Shown here: positions 36,091-44,600 of the stretch, one piece after another
Layout: each line of letters opens with the position of its first letter
Numbering within the stretch: the stretch's first letter is position 1
Origin: Dehalococcoidia bacterium UBA7891
Lineage (GTDB): Bacteria; Chloroflexota; Dehalococcoidia; Lucifugimonadales; UBA826
NCBI GenBank assembly: GCA_002500485.1
Contig: DLRJ01000072.1
Location: 9,149-73,148, forward strand
DNA: 64,000 bases
Direction: 5' to 3'
The notes under the pieces: generated by a model
What the model was told of the DNA's origin: nothing
The model's input: the letters and a program-made list of their open reading frames with translations, nothing else
Database searches by the model: none
Program-made: the position numbers and the translations under genes

Positions 36091-36960
36091 ATGCCACTGA
36101 AAGAATCCTCTGAATTAGTTCTGCTTGGAACAGGAGGCGGTCCCAAAATATGGGCAGCCCGATCTCAACCTGCAAGCGCCATATTAGTCAATGGAGATGT
36201 TTACATAATCGATGCCGGCGATGGTATCACCGGACAATTAGCCAAATCAGGAATAGATACCAACTCCATCAAAGCGGTATTCATAACCCACAATCATTCA
36301 GACCACGTAGCTGACTATGGAACCTTACTTCTTCGGGCCTGGCAAAGCGGACATAAAGGTCCTATTGATTGTTTCGGCCCTCCGCCATTAAAAGATATGA
36401 CCAATTCATATATGGCCTATATGAATTGGGACATCAATCTTAGAATTCAACATGAAGCACGACCTGATTTCAAATCAATGATCAATGTTTTGGAGATAAC
36501 ACATAACTCATCCGTCTATCAAGACTCGAACGTGAAGGTAGATTGCATAAAAGTACCTCACGGAGAGGCCGATCCATCTTACTCATATCGTTTTCAAATC
36601 GATGGAAAGGTAATAGTTTTTTCTGGGGATACTTCTAAAAGCGAAGCTCTAGTAAGTTTTGCTTCAGAAGCAGACATACTTGTTCATGAAGTTCTTAATC
36701 TTGAGGGTGTGGAGGCAATTATAGAGAAAACCTATCCCGGAAACGAAGCCTTCAGGAGTCACATAATTGAAGGCCATACAACAATGTCCGAGGTAGGAGA
36801 AATAGCCAGCCAGGCGAAGGTGAAAATTTTAGTTCTGAACCATTTTGTGCCGACCGGTTCTCCGTATTTGGACAAGGAAGAAATATGGCAAGATGGGGTA
36901 CGCAAAACTTTTAACGGACAAATAATCGTGGGCACTGATTTATTAAGGATACCTTTGTAG
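36091..36960 (+). CDS. MBL-fold metallo-hydrolase (RNase Z/arylsulfatase-like)
   Basis: A 289-aa metallo-beta-lactamase-fold hydrolase. The HxHxDH metal motif is THNHSDHVADYG at residues 66-77. Further ligands lie in KVPHGEADPSYSYRF (His), VFSGDTSKSEALV (Asp) and a later VLNHFVPTG (His). This arrangement matches the RNase Z-like clade that includes alkyl- and arylsulfatase-type hydrolases; substrate unknown. ATG 36091 is preferred; an in-frame TTG at 36070 would add seven residues. Convergent with an LLM oxidoreductase gene. Confidence 0.88.
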   Translation: MPLKESSELVLLGTGGGPKIWAARSQPASAILVNGDVYIIDAGDGITGQLAKSGIDTNSIKAVFITHNHSDHVADYGTLLLRAWQSGHKGPIDCFGPPPLKDMTNSYMAYMNWDINLRIQHEARPDFKSMINVLEITHNSSVYQDSNVKVDCIKVPHGEADPSYSYRFQIDGKVIVFSGDTSKSEALVSFASEADILVHEVLNLEGVEAIIEKTYPGNEAFRSHIIEGHTTMSEVGEIASQAKVKILVLNHFVPTGSPYLDKEEIWQDGVRKTFNGQIIVGTDLLRIPL

Positions 36961-36980
36961 TTCAAAGATATTGTAGAGAA

Positions 36981-38021
36981 TTAACCAGTTAGAAAAAGAG
37001 GCTTCACGTGTTCCGCCAATAGGTCCATTGTCCGGAACACAATGCTTCGATCCATTTCTCCAGTGTTAATCTTCATCATGAGATTTTTCACACCTATTTT
37101 ATCCAATTCTGAAATCTGTTCTGCTACATCTCTTGGTGTGCCTGTGATAAAAATATTATCGAAGTCTTTTTTTGATATTTCTCTAGGTTTTGATAGACCT
37201 GGCGATCCGGATTTGGGGTTATATTTATCCCTAGCGACCTTGAAAAAAGTCTGTTCTCTTGTATAGCCGTCAAAGGCTATTTCTTCCGCTTCAGAACGAC
37301 TTTCAGCAACCACAATGTTTTTGTTAACCCACACTTGGTCCAAAATATCCTCCATTCCCGACTCGGTGATTTCCGTTGATTCCAACGATTTTGTAAAGAC
37401 TTGAAGTCTATCTTTTATAGAATGATTATCCTGAGCTGCTATCAAAATTGGACGTCTCTTGAACCCCATTTCAATTGTGGATTCCCTGCTGATACAAGCC
37501 CGCAACAAAGGAGGGTGAGGTTTCTGTAATGGCATCGGTCTCAGTTCCGGAAATGCGAGATCCCAATATTTACCTTTAAACTGCACAGGCTTCCCACTCC
37601 ATGCCTCCAAAATAATCTCTTCAGCTTCTGAAATGCTATCTGCAGCATCAGACATTGGAACCCCAAACCCAATATATTCATATTCATTAAAAGCCGATCC
37701 TTTACCTGTACCTAACATCATTCTTCCCTTGCTCAGATGGTCCAGCAATGCCACTTGTGCTGCCAGCCTGACCGGATGATGCAAAGCCATTTCAACTACA
37801 GCAAAACCTATAGTTACATTCTTTGTTCTCTGTGCTATTGCACCCGCGAACACCACTGGGTCAGCATAGGCAGTAGCTCCATCAAAATGGTGTTCAGATA
37901 ACCAAATTGAATCAAACCCTAGAGCTTCCCATCTATCAATTTCAGTTAAAGTGTCGTCAATAACATGTCCATCATTTTTTGAATTTTGAGATATAGGGAA
38001 CACCCAAGAACCGAATCGCAT
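36981..38021 (-). CDS. LLM class flavin-dependent oxidoreductase
   Basis: A 346-aa bacterial-luciferase-like TIM barrel monooxygenase using reduced flavin. The core is visible: IDRWEALGFDSIWLSEHHFDG, TIGFAVVEMALHHPVRLAAQVALLDHLSKGRMMLGTGKGSAF and the substrate-loop region LRPMPLQKPHPPLL. C-terminal VAEQISELDKIGVKNLMMKI is typical. This family is expanded in SAR202-like Chloroflexota, where roles in attacking recalcitrant carbon have been proposed; the substrate here is unknown. A 70-base gap separates it from a small ORF upstream. Confidence 0.92.
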   Translation of the reverse strand: MRFGSWVFPISQNSKNDGHVIDDTLTEIDRWEALGFDSIWLSEHHFDGATAYADPVVFAGAIAQRTKNVTIGFAVVEMALHHPVRLAAQVALLDHLSKGRMMLGTGKGSAFNEYEYIGFGVPMSDAADSISEAEEIILEAWSGKPVQFKGKYWDLAFPELRPMPLQKPHPPLLRACISRESTIEMGFKRRPILIAAQDNHSIKDRLQVFTKSLESTEITESGMEDILDQVWVNKNIVVAESRSEAEEIAFDGYTREQTFFKVARDKYNPKSGSPGLSKPREISKKDFDNIFITGTPRDVAEQISELDKIGVKNLMMKINTGEMDRSIVFRTMDLLAEHVKPLFLTG

Positions 38022-38105
38022 AAATTACACACCTTAAATAATTAATTACACATTATGAAATTACAGTCTACAGAATATTTCATCACCTAAAAGTGAATAA
38101 GGCAC

Positions 38106-38261
38106 CTAGTAACTACTATCGGCTGCACTTTTTTTGAGAATATATTTTTTTAACATAACTTCAATTTCCTTGCTTGTGTACAAGTCATCAGGACCTATCG
38201 CAATAAAATCCAGTATTTCTCCGTAAGAGTAACTTGACCACCACCTACCTAAATTAGCCAT
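38106..38261 (-). CDS. Small 51-aa hypothetical protein
   Basis: A complete ORF of 51 codons plus stop on the - strand fills the 310-base gap between the LLM and thioesterase-like genes. It begins MANLGRWWSSYSYGEILDF and ends KKSAADSSY. A GAGG lies eight bases before the ATG. The sequence is soluble and mixed charge, with an aromatic N-terminus and a lysine-rich C-terminal helix. No family is recognised. The conventional length cut-off would miss it. Codon content and the RBS favour a real gene, but no homology check was possible. Confidence 0.5.
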   Translation of the reverse strand: MANLGRWWSSYSYGEILDFIAIGPDDLYTSKEIEVMLKKYILKKSAADSSY

Positions 38262-38333
38262 GCCAATATCCTCTAAATATTACTTGTAGGTCGAATAAAT
38301 ATTTACTTGACGGTCCAACATAACAAAGGTTCA

Positions 38334-39191
38334 TCACGAGCGGGCTTGAGCCAAACCACAGACAGTTGAGGTGCCCACTCTCCCTGATCTGTCATATAAC
38401 GACATAGTGCCAACAGAAACTCCTTGATCCGCTCCATGATAAGAAGTCTCCGTACCAATCCAACTCCCTATGGGAGTTCGCTGAAGGTACAAAGTTATAT
38501 CCGCATTTATGTAACTCAGCCCTTTAGTACCTGAATTTGTAAATGGATTAGCAAAATCAGCCACCTGAGCTATCCTTACCAACTGGCTTGGAAGCATCCC
38601 TGATATCAGACTATATGTTTCCCGGATCCAGGCCCTTCTTACCCCTAGTTTCCTGTTCTGTGATCTATATTCGTCATATGGCTCCCCTGTGTCATCTTGC
38701 ACGTTTACAGTCTGCCATATTGGTAAAGAGGCCGTACGGTCAGGACCTTTCTGAGCTACGTATGGAGGTGGCATATCTTCAGGTGGAGAGCGAATTTCCC
38801 AGGCAGTAGGAGACCATATTTCCCCATCTGGATTCTCACTTTTCTTCAGCATAACGACACTTCCCCTGGCTATATCTATAATACCTCTCCCCTTGATGTC
38901 TGATGCAATATTTACATCGACGACCTTTATTCTCCTACCGGATCTAACGATTTGATTCGTAACAATCAAAGGTGACATAGGAGGCGGTCGGAAAAGATCA
39001 ACTGTAATTCTTGAGGCCTGGAAAGTATCAACCTCATCTTCTGACAAACAATTCGTCTCAACCTCAAAAGCCACCAACCCAGACAAGACTCGCCCGTGAA
39101 GTGTTTTGGGATCCCATGGCCCTCGTGCATAAAGTGTTGGGTGATAAACATTTTTATTGTCACTATCTCGGTTAAAAAAGGCTTCATTCAT
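38334..39191 (-). CDS. Thioesterase-like superfamily protein (acyl-CoA thioesterase type)
   Basis: A 285-aa double-hotdog-like protein resembling acyl-CoA thioesterase domain proteins (TesB/DUF2149-like thioesterases). Features are a starting block YHPTLYARGPWDPKTLHGRVLSGLVAFEVE, the strand FQASRITVDLFRPPPM, then SYINADITLYLQRTPIGSWIGTETSYHGADQGVSVGTMSLYD toward the C-terminus, as in the TesB GxSxD-containing second half. ATG 39191 lies four bases after the AKR stop; an in-frame GTG at 39218 would overlap it. It is in the leftward AKR-SDR-SDR neighbourhood. Substrate unknown. Confidence 0.78.
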   Translation of the reverse strand: MNEAFFNRDSDNKNVYHPTLYARGPWDPKTLHGRVLSGLVAFEVETNCLSEDEVDTFQASRITVDLFRPPPMSPLIVTNQIVRSGRRIKVVDVNIASDIKGRGIIDIARGSVVMLKKSENPDGEIWSPTAWEIRSPPEDMPPPYVAQKGPDRTASLPIWQTVNVQDDTGEPYDEYRSQNRKLGVRRAWIRETYSLISGMLPSQLVRIAQVADFANPFTNSGTKGLSYINADITLYLQRTPIGSWIGTETSYHGADQGVSVGTMSLYDRSGRVGTSTVCGLAQARS

Positions 39192-39195
39192 ATGG

Positions 39196-40182
39196 CTATG
39201 ACACCGTCCATATTTCACAGATTTTATCTAAAGCTTCCTGTGGCAGTGGTCCTTGATTAGCATAATCTATTGCTTGCTTTAATTGATCAAAATTCGACAG
39301 TCCGATTAAAGCCGTATCGAGATTGTCATGACTAATTGCGAATCTAATAGAGGCTTCCACAAGATTATCTACGAATCCCTCTTTAAGCAGAAATTCAAAA
39401 GCGGAAGTTCTAGTAACATCTTCTTGAAACGTGGATGAAGTTGCGATGGGGGCCACGTTTTGCTGTGCGATCGGATGTCTCTTCAAACTACCTGATAGAG
39501 CTCCTCCAGCCAAAATTCTAATACCGACAGTTCCGATACCCTCTGTTGATGCTAACTTCATAAGCTCCTCATAGTTTTGATATGGAAATGTTTTCTCAAG
39601 ATGGTACCCAGAAGTTGGATTGAGCATGTTGTAGCAAGTATGTATTCCACTGGGGGAATACTTAACTAATGCCTCTTTTATAGAATCTGTTTCGCCAAGT
39701 CCATTAAATCCCCAGTACCGCAATTTCCCAGAGGCAACAGCCTTTTCAAAAACCTCCACTATTAAATTTAAGTCATCCACAGAAAGAGTCCCTGAAGAAA
39801 TGTTTCGTTCAGCGCCTATAGTATTATGGGTGTAAACAATATCTACTGTATTAATCCCAAGCCTTAGCAAACTATTGTCTATTTGATCTGAAATAGTTTT
39901 CGAAATATTTTCAAATTCATCACTCGCAATTCTCACTTTCGTCCCGATGAGCAAATCAGTCATGTCTAGTTCTCTTAGAATGGCTCCAGTATGAATTTCA
40001 GACAATCCGTCACCATACATACGAGCAGTATCAAAATAATTAATGCCAGAATCGATAGCGTATTCGACCGCGTCCATCATCTCTTTGTGATCACCTAAAA
40101 CCATCAGTCCACCAACGGCTCCGCATCCAAAACCTAATTGTGAAACTTGTAATTCTGTATCACCAAATCTATTAATTTTCAT
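39196..40182 (-). CDS. Aldo/keto reductase
   Basis: A 328-aa NADPH-dependent (beta/alpha)8 reductase. The N-terminus is LQVSQLGFGCGAVGG, with catalytic residues in INYFDTARMYGDGLSE (Asp, Tyr), a Lys region in LLIGTKVR and VDIVYTHNT for the His position. IRFAISHDNLDTALIGLSNFDQLKQAI is the typical C-terminus of the COG0667 group. It sits with two SDR genes to its right on the same strand. Confidence 0.9.
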   Translation of the reverse strand: MKINRFGDTELQVSQLGFGCGAVGGLMVLGDHKEMMDAVEYAIDSGINYFDTARMYGDGLSEIHTGAILRELDMTDLLIGTKVRIASDEFENISKTISDQIDNSLLRLGINTVDIVYTHNTIGAERNISSGTLSVDDLNLIVEVFEKAVASGKLRYWGFNGLGETDSIKEALVKYSPSGIHTCYNMLNPTSGYHLEKTFPYQNYEELMKLASTEGIGTVGIRILAGGALSGSLKRHPIAQQNVAPIATSSTFQEDVTRTSAFEFLLKEGFVDNLVEASIRFAISHDNLDTALIGLSNFDQLKQAIDYANQGPLPQEALDKICEIWTVS

Positions 40183-40287
40183 TCTTTATTTCCCTGTCTT
40201 GCAGACCCGTTCTGTTAGGTGATTCCACATATATTTATGTTTTTAAATATTGGAAATTTCAGCCTGATTCGTCATTTCATAGTTCTC

Positions 40288-41070
40288 TCAATGCATGATC
40301 ATTCCACCATCAACGTTGAAAGCTTGCCCAGTAATATTCCTAGAACCAGGTCCAGCCAAAAAAACTGCCAGGGCGGCCACATCTTCTGCATCATTCGGTC
40401 TGCCAAGAGGAATTTCCTCAGTCATCATCGCTTTAACCTCTTCTGAACTGGCCCCGAGTTCTGTAGACCTTAAGGAAAGAATGTTGGCTAACATATCAGT
40501 TTGAACGATGCCAGGGCATATCGCATTGACATTCACGTCATGTTCAGCCATGACACTAGCTGCACTATGAGTCATTGCAATTACTGCACCTTTACTGGCA
40601 GCGTATGCAGCGTTTGATGCTCTTCTATAACCTTTCCCAGCAATGGAGGCAGTATTTATAATTCTGCCACCTCTTGCTTGTTCTACCATTTGGTTCGCGA
40701 CCTTTTGCATGCAGAAAAAAGCACCTTTTGCATTAACACGATTTATTTGATCCCAATGATCTTCCTCTATATCAAAAAAACTTATGTGGCGAGTCAAACC
40801 TGCGTTGTTGAACAAAATATCGACTGAGCCAAGTTTCGAAACTGCCTCATGAACCATATTTTCAATCTGGCCAATGTCACCGATGTCCAACGAAATTGAA
40901 AAGGCTCTGACCCCTAGAGCCGAAATTTCCTCAGCTGTATCTTTGGCAGTCTGAGGATCTATATCAGCTATAACTATGTCCGCTCCACCCTCTGCGAATT
41001 TCGTTGCCGCCGCTTTTCCTATTCCCCGGCCACCACCTGTTACCAAAGCTACCTTACCTTCAAAGTCCAT
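40288..41070 (-). CDS. Short-chain dehydrogenase/reductase (FabG/glucose-1-dehydrogenase-like)
   Basis: A 260-aa classical SDR oxidising or reducing a hydroxyl/keto pair with NAD(P). VTGGGRGIGKAAA is the nucleotide-binding TGxxxGxG, NNAG is present, and the catalytic Ser-Tyr-Lys set reads IINTASIAG followed by YAASKGAVIAMTHS. An Asp (VIADID) after beta-2 suggests NAD preference. It lies 15 bases after the neighbouring SDR gene, so the two are probably one operon. Confidence 0.92.
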   Translation of the reverse strand: MDFEGKVALVTGGGRGIGKAAATKFAEGGADIVIADIDPQTAKDTAEEISALGVRAFSISLDIGDIGQIENMVHEAVSKLGSVDILFNNAGLTRHISFFDIEEDHWDQINRVNAKGAFFCMQKVANQMVEQARGGRIINTASIAGKGYRRASNAAYAASKGAVIAMTHSAASVMAEHDVNVNAICPGIVQTDMLANILSLRSTELGASSEEVKAMMTEEIPLGRPNDAEDVAALAVFLAGPGSRNITGQAFNVDGGMIMH

Positions 41071-41085
41071 AAAATCCCTCTTAAT

Positions 41086-41853
41086 TTAAAATCTTGTATA
41101 TCCGCCATCAATTACAAATTCTTCACCGGTTTGATACGAGGAAGCATCACTGGCCAAATAGACCGCAATCCCAGCAAAATCTTCCGGAGTGCCCCACCTT
41201 CTAGCAGGCACTCTTTTCATAACCCTATCTTCAAATCTCTCGTCCCCTACCCGAGCTGAGGTCATAGCAGTTTCGATCCAACCAGGAATAATAGAATTGG
41301 CAGTAATAGCGTATCGAGCCATTTCAACTGACAACCCTCTAACCATAGCTAGCATTGCTCCTTTGGTAGATGCATAAGCTTCATTTCTAGCAGCCCCATG
41401 AATAGCGGAAGTACTAGAAGTGCCAACAAGCCTGCCACCCTCCCCTCTTTCAATCATATGTTTAGACGCCGCCCTGAATGTAAAAAAGGTACCATCAAGA
41501 TTAATTCCCATAACCTTTCTCCAAAGATCAGTAGGAAATTCATGAAATGGAGCTCCCCCACCAGCCCCAGCATTAGCGAAACAAGAATCAACTTTCCCGA
41601 AAACTTTAAGAGTTTCCTGAAAAGCCGTTTCAACTTGATCTTCGGAAGACACGTCACATCTGATTGCATGGGCTTTGATTCCAAGGGAACTCAGTTCTTT
41701 TTGAGATTTTTCATTCTTCTCAATATTGGTTCCCCATATACAAACATTGGCTCCAGATTCAGCCAAACCCTTTGCCATCCCCAGACCAATCCCACTATTA
41801 CCACCAGTCACTAAAGCCACCTTGCCTGATAAATTAAATGCATCTAAAGGCAT
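41086..41853 (-). CDS. Short-chain dehydrogenase/reductase
   Basis: A 255-aa classical SDR. TGGNSGIGLGMA is the cofactor motif, followed by the sequence ANAGAGGGAPF, with the catalytic YASTKGAMLAMVRGL (Tyr-Lys). TFRAASKHMIE and IIPGWIETAMTSARVGDERF are typical. The ATG is preceded by GGAGGAGTC. It is the first gene of the leftward SDR-SDR-AKR-thioesterase run and may share a pathway with them. Confidence 0.92.
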   Translation of the reverse strand: MPLDAFNLSGKVALVTGGNSGIGLGMAKGLAESGANVCIWGTNIEKNEKSQKELSSLGIKAHAIRCDVSSEDQVETAFQETLKVFGKVDSCFANAGAGGGAPFHEFPTDLWRKVMGINLDGTFFTFRAASKHMIERGEGGRLVGTSSTSAIHGAARNEAYASTKGAMLAMVRGLSVEMARYAITANSIIPGWIETAMTSARVGDERFEDRVMKRVPARRWGTPEDFAGIAVYLASDASSYQTGEEFVIDGGYTRF

Positions 41854-41983
41854 GACTCCTCCTTTGTTATTAACCGTTTCGATATAACTGCATTTTAAAA
41901 TAGATCAACCTTAGAATTCCAAATAGGCACAAAGGTAGGCTGAAATATTTTACAAATGGTCAAAAAATATACGCCGCAGATAT

Positions 41984-42547
41984 CTATATTTGAACATACA
42001 CTGCTTCAAGTCCTCTATACCTCTGCTCGCTATCCATCCCAAACCCAACCAACCAACGATCACTTTTGAGTTGAAATCCGCAAAAACGAGGAACTATTTC
42101 CTTGGGTTGATTTCTTTTCCGATCTATCAACACAGCCAGATCCACTTTTTGGATCCCTCTTGATTGTATATCTTTCATTAATTTCATCATGGTAGTCCCG
42201 GTATCTAGTAAATCATCCACCACGACTGTTGGTGCTTGTAAATCAACCCGATTATCAAAAGTTGTGGGGAATTCTATTGTAGGTTCGGTTAAAACTTCGT
42301 CACTAGAATAAGCTGATGCAAATATTGGAGACACTAGCCATTTACCAGGTCGTTTCTTCTCCAATTCCGACAAAAGATAAGCTGAGAATTGCATTCCTCC
42401 CGTCATTACTGGCACTACATTGATGGTACTGAGATTATCGTAATACTCAACCATTGATTGAGCCAACGAGGCGACCGCTGATTGTACTTCGTGCTTGGAA
42501 TATAATATTTCTAGACCATCTAATTCAAAATCTGTATTTTGATCCAA
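41984..42547 (-). CDS. hpt: Hypoxanthine phosphoribosyltransferase
   Basis: A 187-aa purine phosphoribosyltransferase, turning hypoxanthine (or guanine) plus PRPP into the nucleotide. The PRPP loop is VVVDDLLDTGTTM at about residues 105-117, with VPVMTGGMQFSAYLL upstream and the late WLVGFGMDSEQRYRGL, which is the typical HPRT C-terminus. The start is TTG at 42547 with AGGAG six bases upstream. It is downstream of a nucleoside importer on the same strand and probably salvages the imported base. Confidence 0.9.
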   Translation of the reverse strand: MDQNTDFELDGLEILYSKHEVQSAVASLAQSMVEYYDNLSTINVVPVMTGGMQFSAYLLSELEKKRPGKWLVSPIFASAYSSDEVLTEPTIEFPTTFDNRVDLQAPTVVVDDLLDTGTTMMKLMKDIQSRGIQKVDLAVLIDRKRNQPKEIVPRFCGFQLKSDRWLVGFGMDSEQRYRGLEAVYVQI

Positions 42548-42608
42548 TTTATTCTCCTAAATAAGTCATTTGATGAGCTTTTTGCTGCATTTGTACAACT
42601 CCCAGCTT

Positions 42609-43553
42609 CTATAGGCGTTGAAATGATTCGCCTAGAGCCGAGGGGGGCCTAGCAGTTATGAATCGACCAAACATGCTATTTTTTAAAAGCAGGTATTGAA
42701 TTTTTTTATGGTTGATAAATAAAAGTGTCATGATCATCAATGGAAATGGAATTATCGGAAGGACTTGAGAAAGTTGAGGAAGGACCGGTTGTAGTTTAAG
42801 CGCCACCAACTGCAATACACCAAACAAATAACATCCCAATGCCGCCCTTATAGGATGCCACCCTCCAAAAATAACTATTGCCAATGCTATCCAGCCAAAA
42901 TTAATGATATGCCCATCTGACCACCCGAGTTTTACATCTAGAGAAAAAGCGGCACCACCCAACCCCACTAGAAATCCACCCAACGCAGTGTAGAAATATC
43001 TCAATTTATTGACGTCTATACCTCTTGCATAAGCTGCCTCAGAGCGCTCCCCGGCAGCCTGTAAATTCAATCCCTGCCTTGTATGGAAAATAAACCAAAA
43101 GGAGAGTCCAATAAGTATGTAACTGAAATATACGAGTAAGTTTTGTTGAAATAATACCGGCCCCACTCCAGGTATGTCTTTCAATACCGGGATGTGTAAA
43201 TCTTGCACCGATGGGCCTGGTTTTCTCACAAAATCTTGTCCCAAAAAAGCCGCTAGTTTCGTAGAAAGTAAGGTTAGTACTATGCCAACTGCTATCTGAT
43301 TTAATCGCAGTCGTATAGAAGAAAATGCAACAATTAGGGCTAGATTGCTCGAAACCAATCCTCCTGCTATTAAACCAAGGACAACATTTCCAGTAGTAAA
43401 AGAAACCGCAAACCCGGTCATAGCTGAAAGCAGCATACTTCCGTCTAGGGATAAATTTACTACACCAGATTTTTCGGTGATAGTCTCCCCTAATACAGCG
43501 AAAACCAAAGGGGTTGCGTAGCTAATAACAATAGCGAGGGTCTCTGGATTCAT
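42609..43553 (-). CDS. Nucleoside/sugar ABC transporter permease (BmpD/YufQ type)
   Basis: A 314-aa permease with about eight transmembrane segments, belonging to the BPD_transp_2 family. LGETITEKSGVVNLSLDGSMLLSAMTGF near the N-terminus is diagnostic of the BMP-dependent nucleoside transporter permease. It begins three bases after the partner permease gene stops. Its partners are the BMP binding protein, the ATPase and the second permease, all leftward. Confidence 0.93.
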   Translation of the reverse strand: MNPETLAIVISYATPLVFAVLGETITEKSGVVNLSLDGSMLLSAMTGFAVSFTTGNVVLGLIAGGLVSSNLALIVAFSSIRLRLNQIAVGIVLTLLSTKLAAFLGQDFVRKPGPSVQDLHIPVLKDIPGVGPVLFQQNLLVYFSYILIGLSFWFIFHTRQGLNLQAAGERSEAAYARGIDVNKLRYFYTALGGFLVGLGGAAFSLDVKLGWSDGHIINFGWIALAIVIFGGWHPIRAALGCYLFGVLQLVALKLQPVLPQLSQVLPIIPFPLMIMTLLFINHKKIQYLLLKNSMFGRFITARPPSALGESFQRL

Positions 43554-43556
43554 CTA

Positions 43557-44600
43557 TTATTCTGCCTTAGCATGTAGTTCTCTTCTTTGCCGAAGGAGTC
43601 TCATTGCACTTATTAATATTACTGAGAGCACCAATGTTCCCTGGAATACCCCACCCAAGGAAGAGTGAAGACCTAACCTTAGCTGCCATTGAATGCTACC
43701 AATGGCGATCATAGAGAAGAAAAATGCTATTGGTATTACCAAGGAAGGTCTATATCCGGCCAATAGAACCACGAGAATCCCCAAAAATCCGTATCCACCA
43801 GATATAGAAGGGATTAATCTATGATGTACTGAGGCTACCTGTGTCACTCCTGCCAATCCAGCAACAGCACCACCCAATATAAACGCCATCAATATATATT
43901 TGGATGTCGATATACCAAACCTGTAACTTGAATCTGGATTCAAGCCTATTGCCCTTAACCTAAGCCCAAATTGGGTCCTATTGAAAACAAATAGAACTGT
44001 AAGCACAACCAACAAGGCTATGGACACTGCAAGTGGCGACAGCCTAAGTCCTTCGATAGTAGGAAACCAAGCACTGCCTTGAAACGGTTCTGTTCCGCTG
44101 GTGGAGGCTATTCCCTTTCGACTCCAAGGACCAATTACAAGATAAACTACAAGGCCTGTTGCAACAAAATCTAACCCAAGACCACCGAAAATCTCATTAA
44201 CTCGTCCTTTAACTTTAAGTAATCCGACTAAAAGCCCCCAGAAACCTCCTCCTAAAAATCCGGCAACTATCATTGCAGGTAACAAAAACCCAGGGGGCAT
44301 ATGGATTTCTCTAGCGATAAACGAAGCTGCCACTGCCCCAGCTATTATTTGCCCTTCTACCCCGATATTCCAAAGGCCAGCTCTGAAAGTTATAACTAAC
44401 GAGGCCGAAGCTATGATTAGTGGAACACTAACCATAAGTGTGTCACCTAACTTGGTCATGGACCCCAAAGACCCTGTGATCAAAAGTGTATAAGTTTCTA
44501 AAATAGGGATCTTGAACAAGGTCAAAAGAATGGAAACAAAAACCATAGATACCAATACTGCAGTGGAATAGTAATAAATGGGACCAGTGACCCCTTTCAT
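43557..44600 (-). CDS. Nucleoside/sugar ABC transporter permease (BmpC/YufP type)
   Basis: A 347-aa membrane protein with about nine to ten transmembrane segments. VTFRAGLWNIGVEGQIIAGAVAASFI and GLNPDSSYRFGISTSKYI are the conserved permease blocks, the latter being the coupling helix. Its start overlaps the ATPase stop by four bases (ATGA). Forms the membrane channel with the BmpD-like permease. Confidence 0.93.
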   Translation of the reverse strand: MKGVTGPIYYYSTAVLVSMVFVSILLTLFKIPILETYTLLITGSLGSMTKLGDTLMVSVPLIIASASLVITFRAGLWNIGVEGQIIAGAVAASFIAREIHMPPGFLLPAMIVAGFLGGGFWGLLVGLLKVKGRVNEIFGGLGLDFVATGLVVYLVIGPWSRKGIASTSGTEPFQGSAWFPTIEGLRLSPLAVSIALLVVLTVLFVFNRTQFGLRLRAIGLNPDSSYRFGISTSKYILMAFILGGAVAGLAGVTQVASVHHRLIPSISGGYGFLGILVVLLAGYRPSLVIPIAFFFSMIAIGSIQWQLRLGLHSSLGGVFQGTLVLSVILISAMRLLRQRRELHAKAE

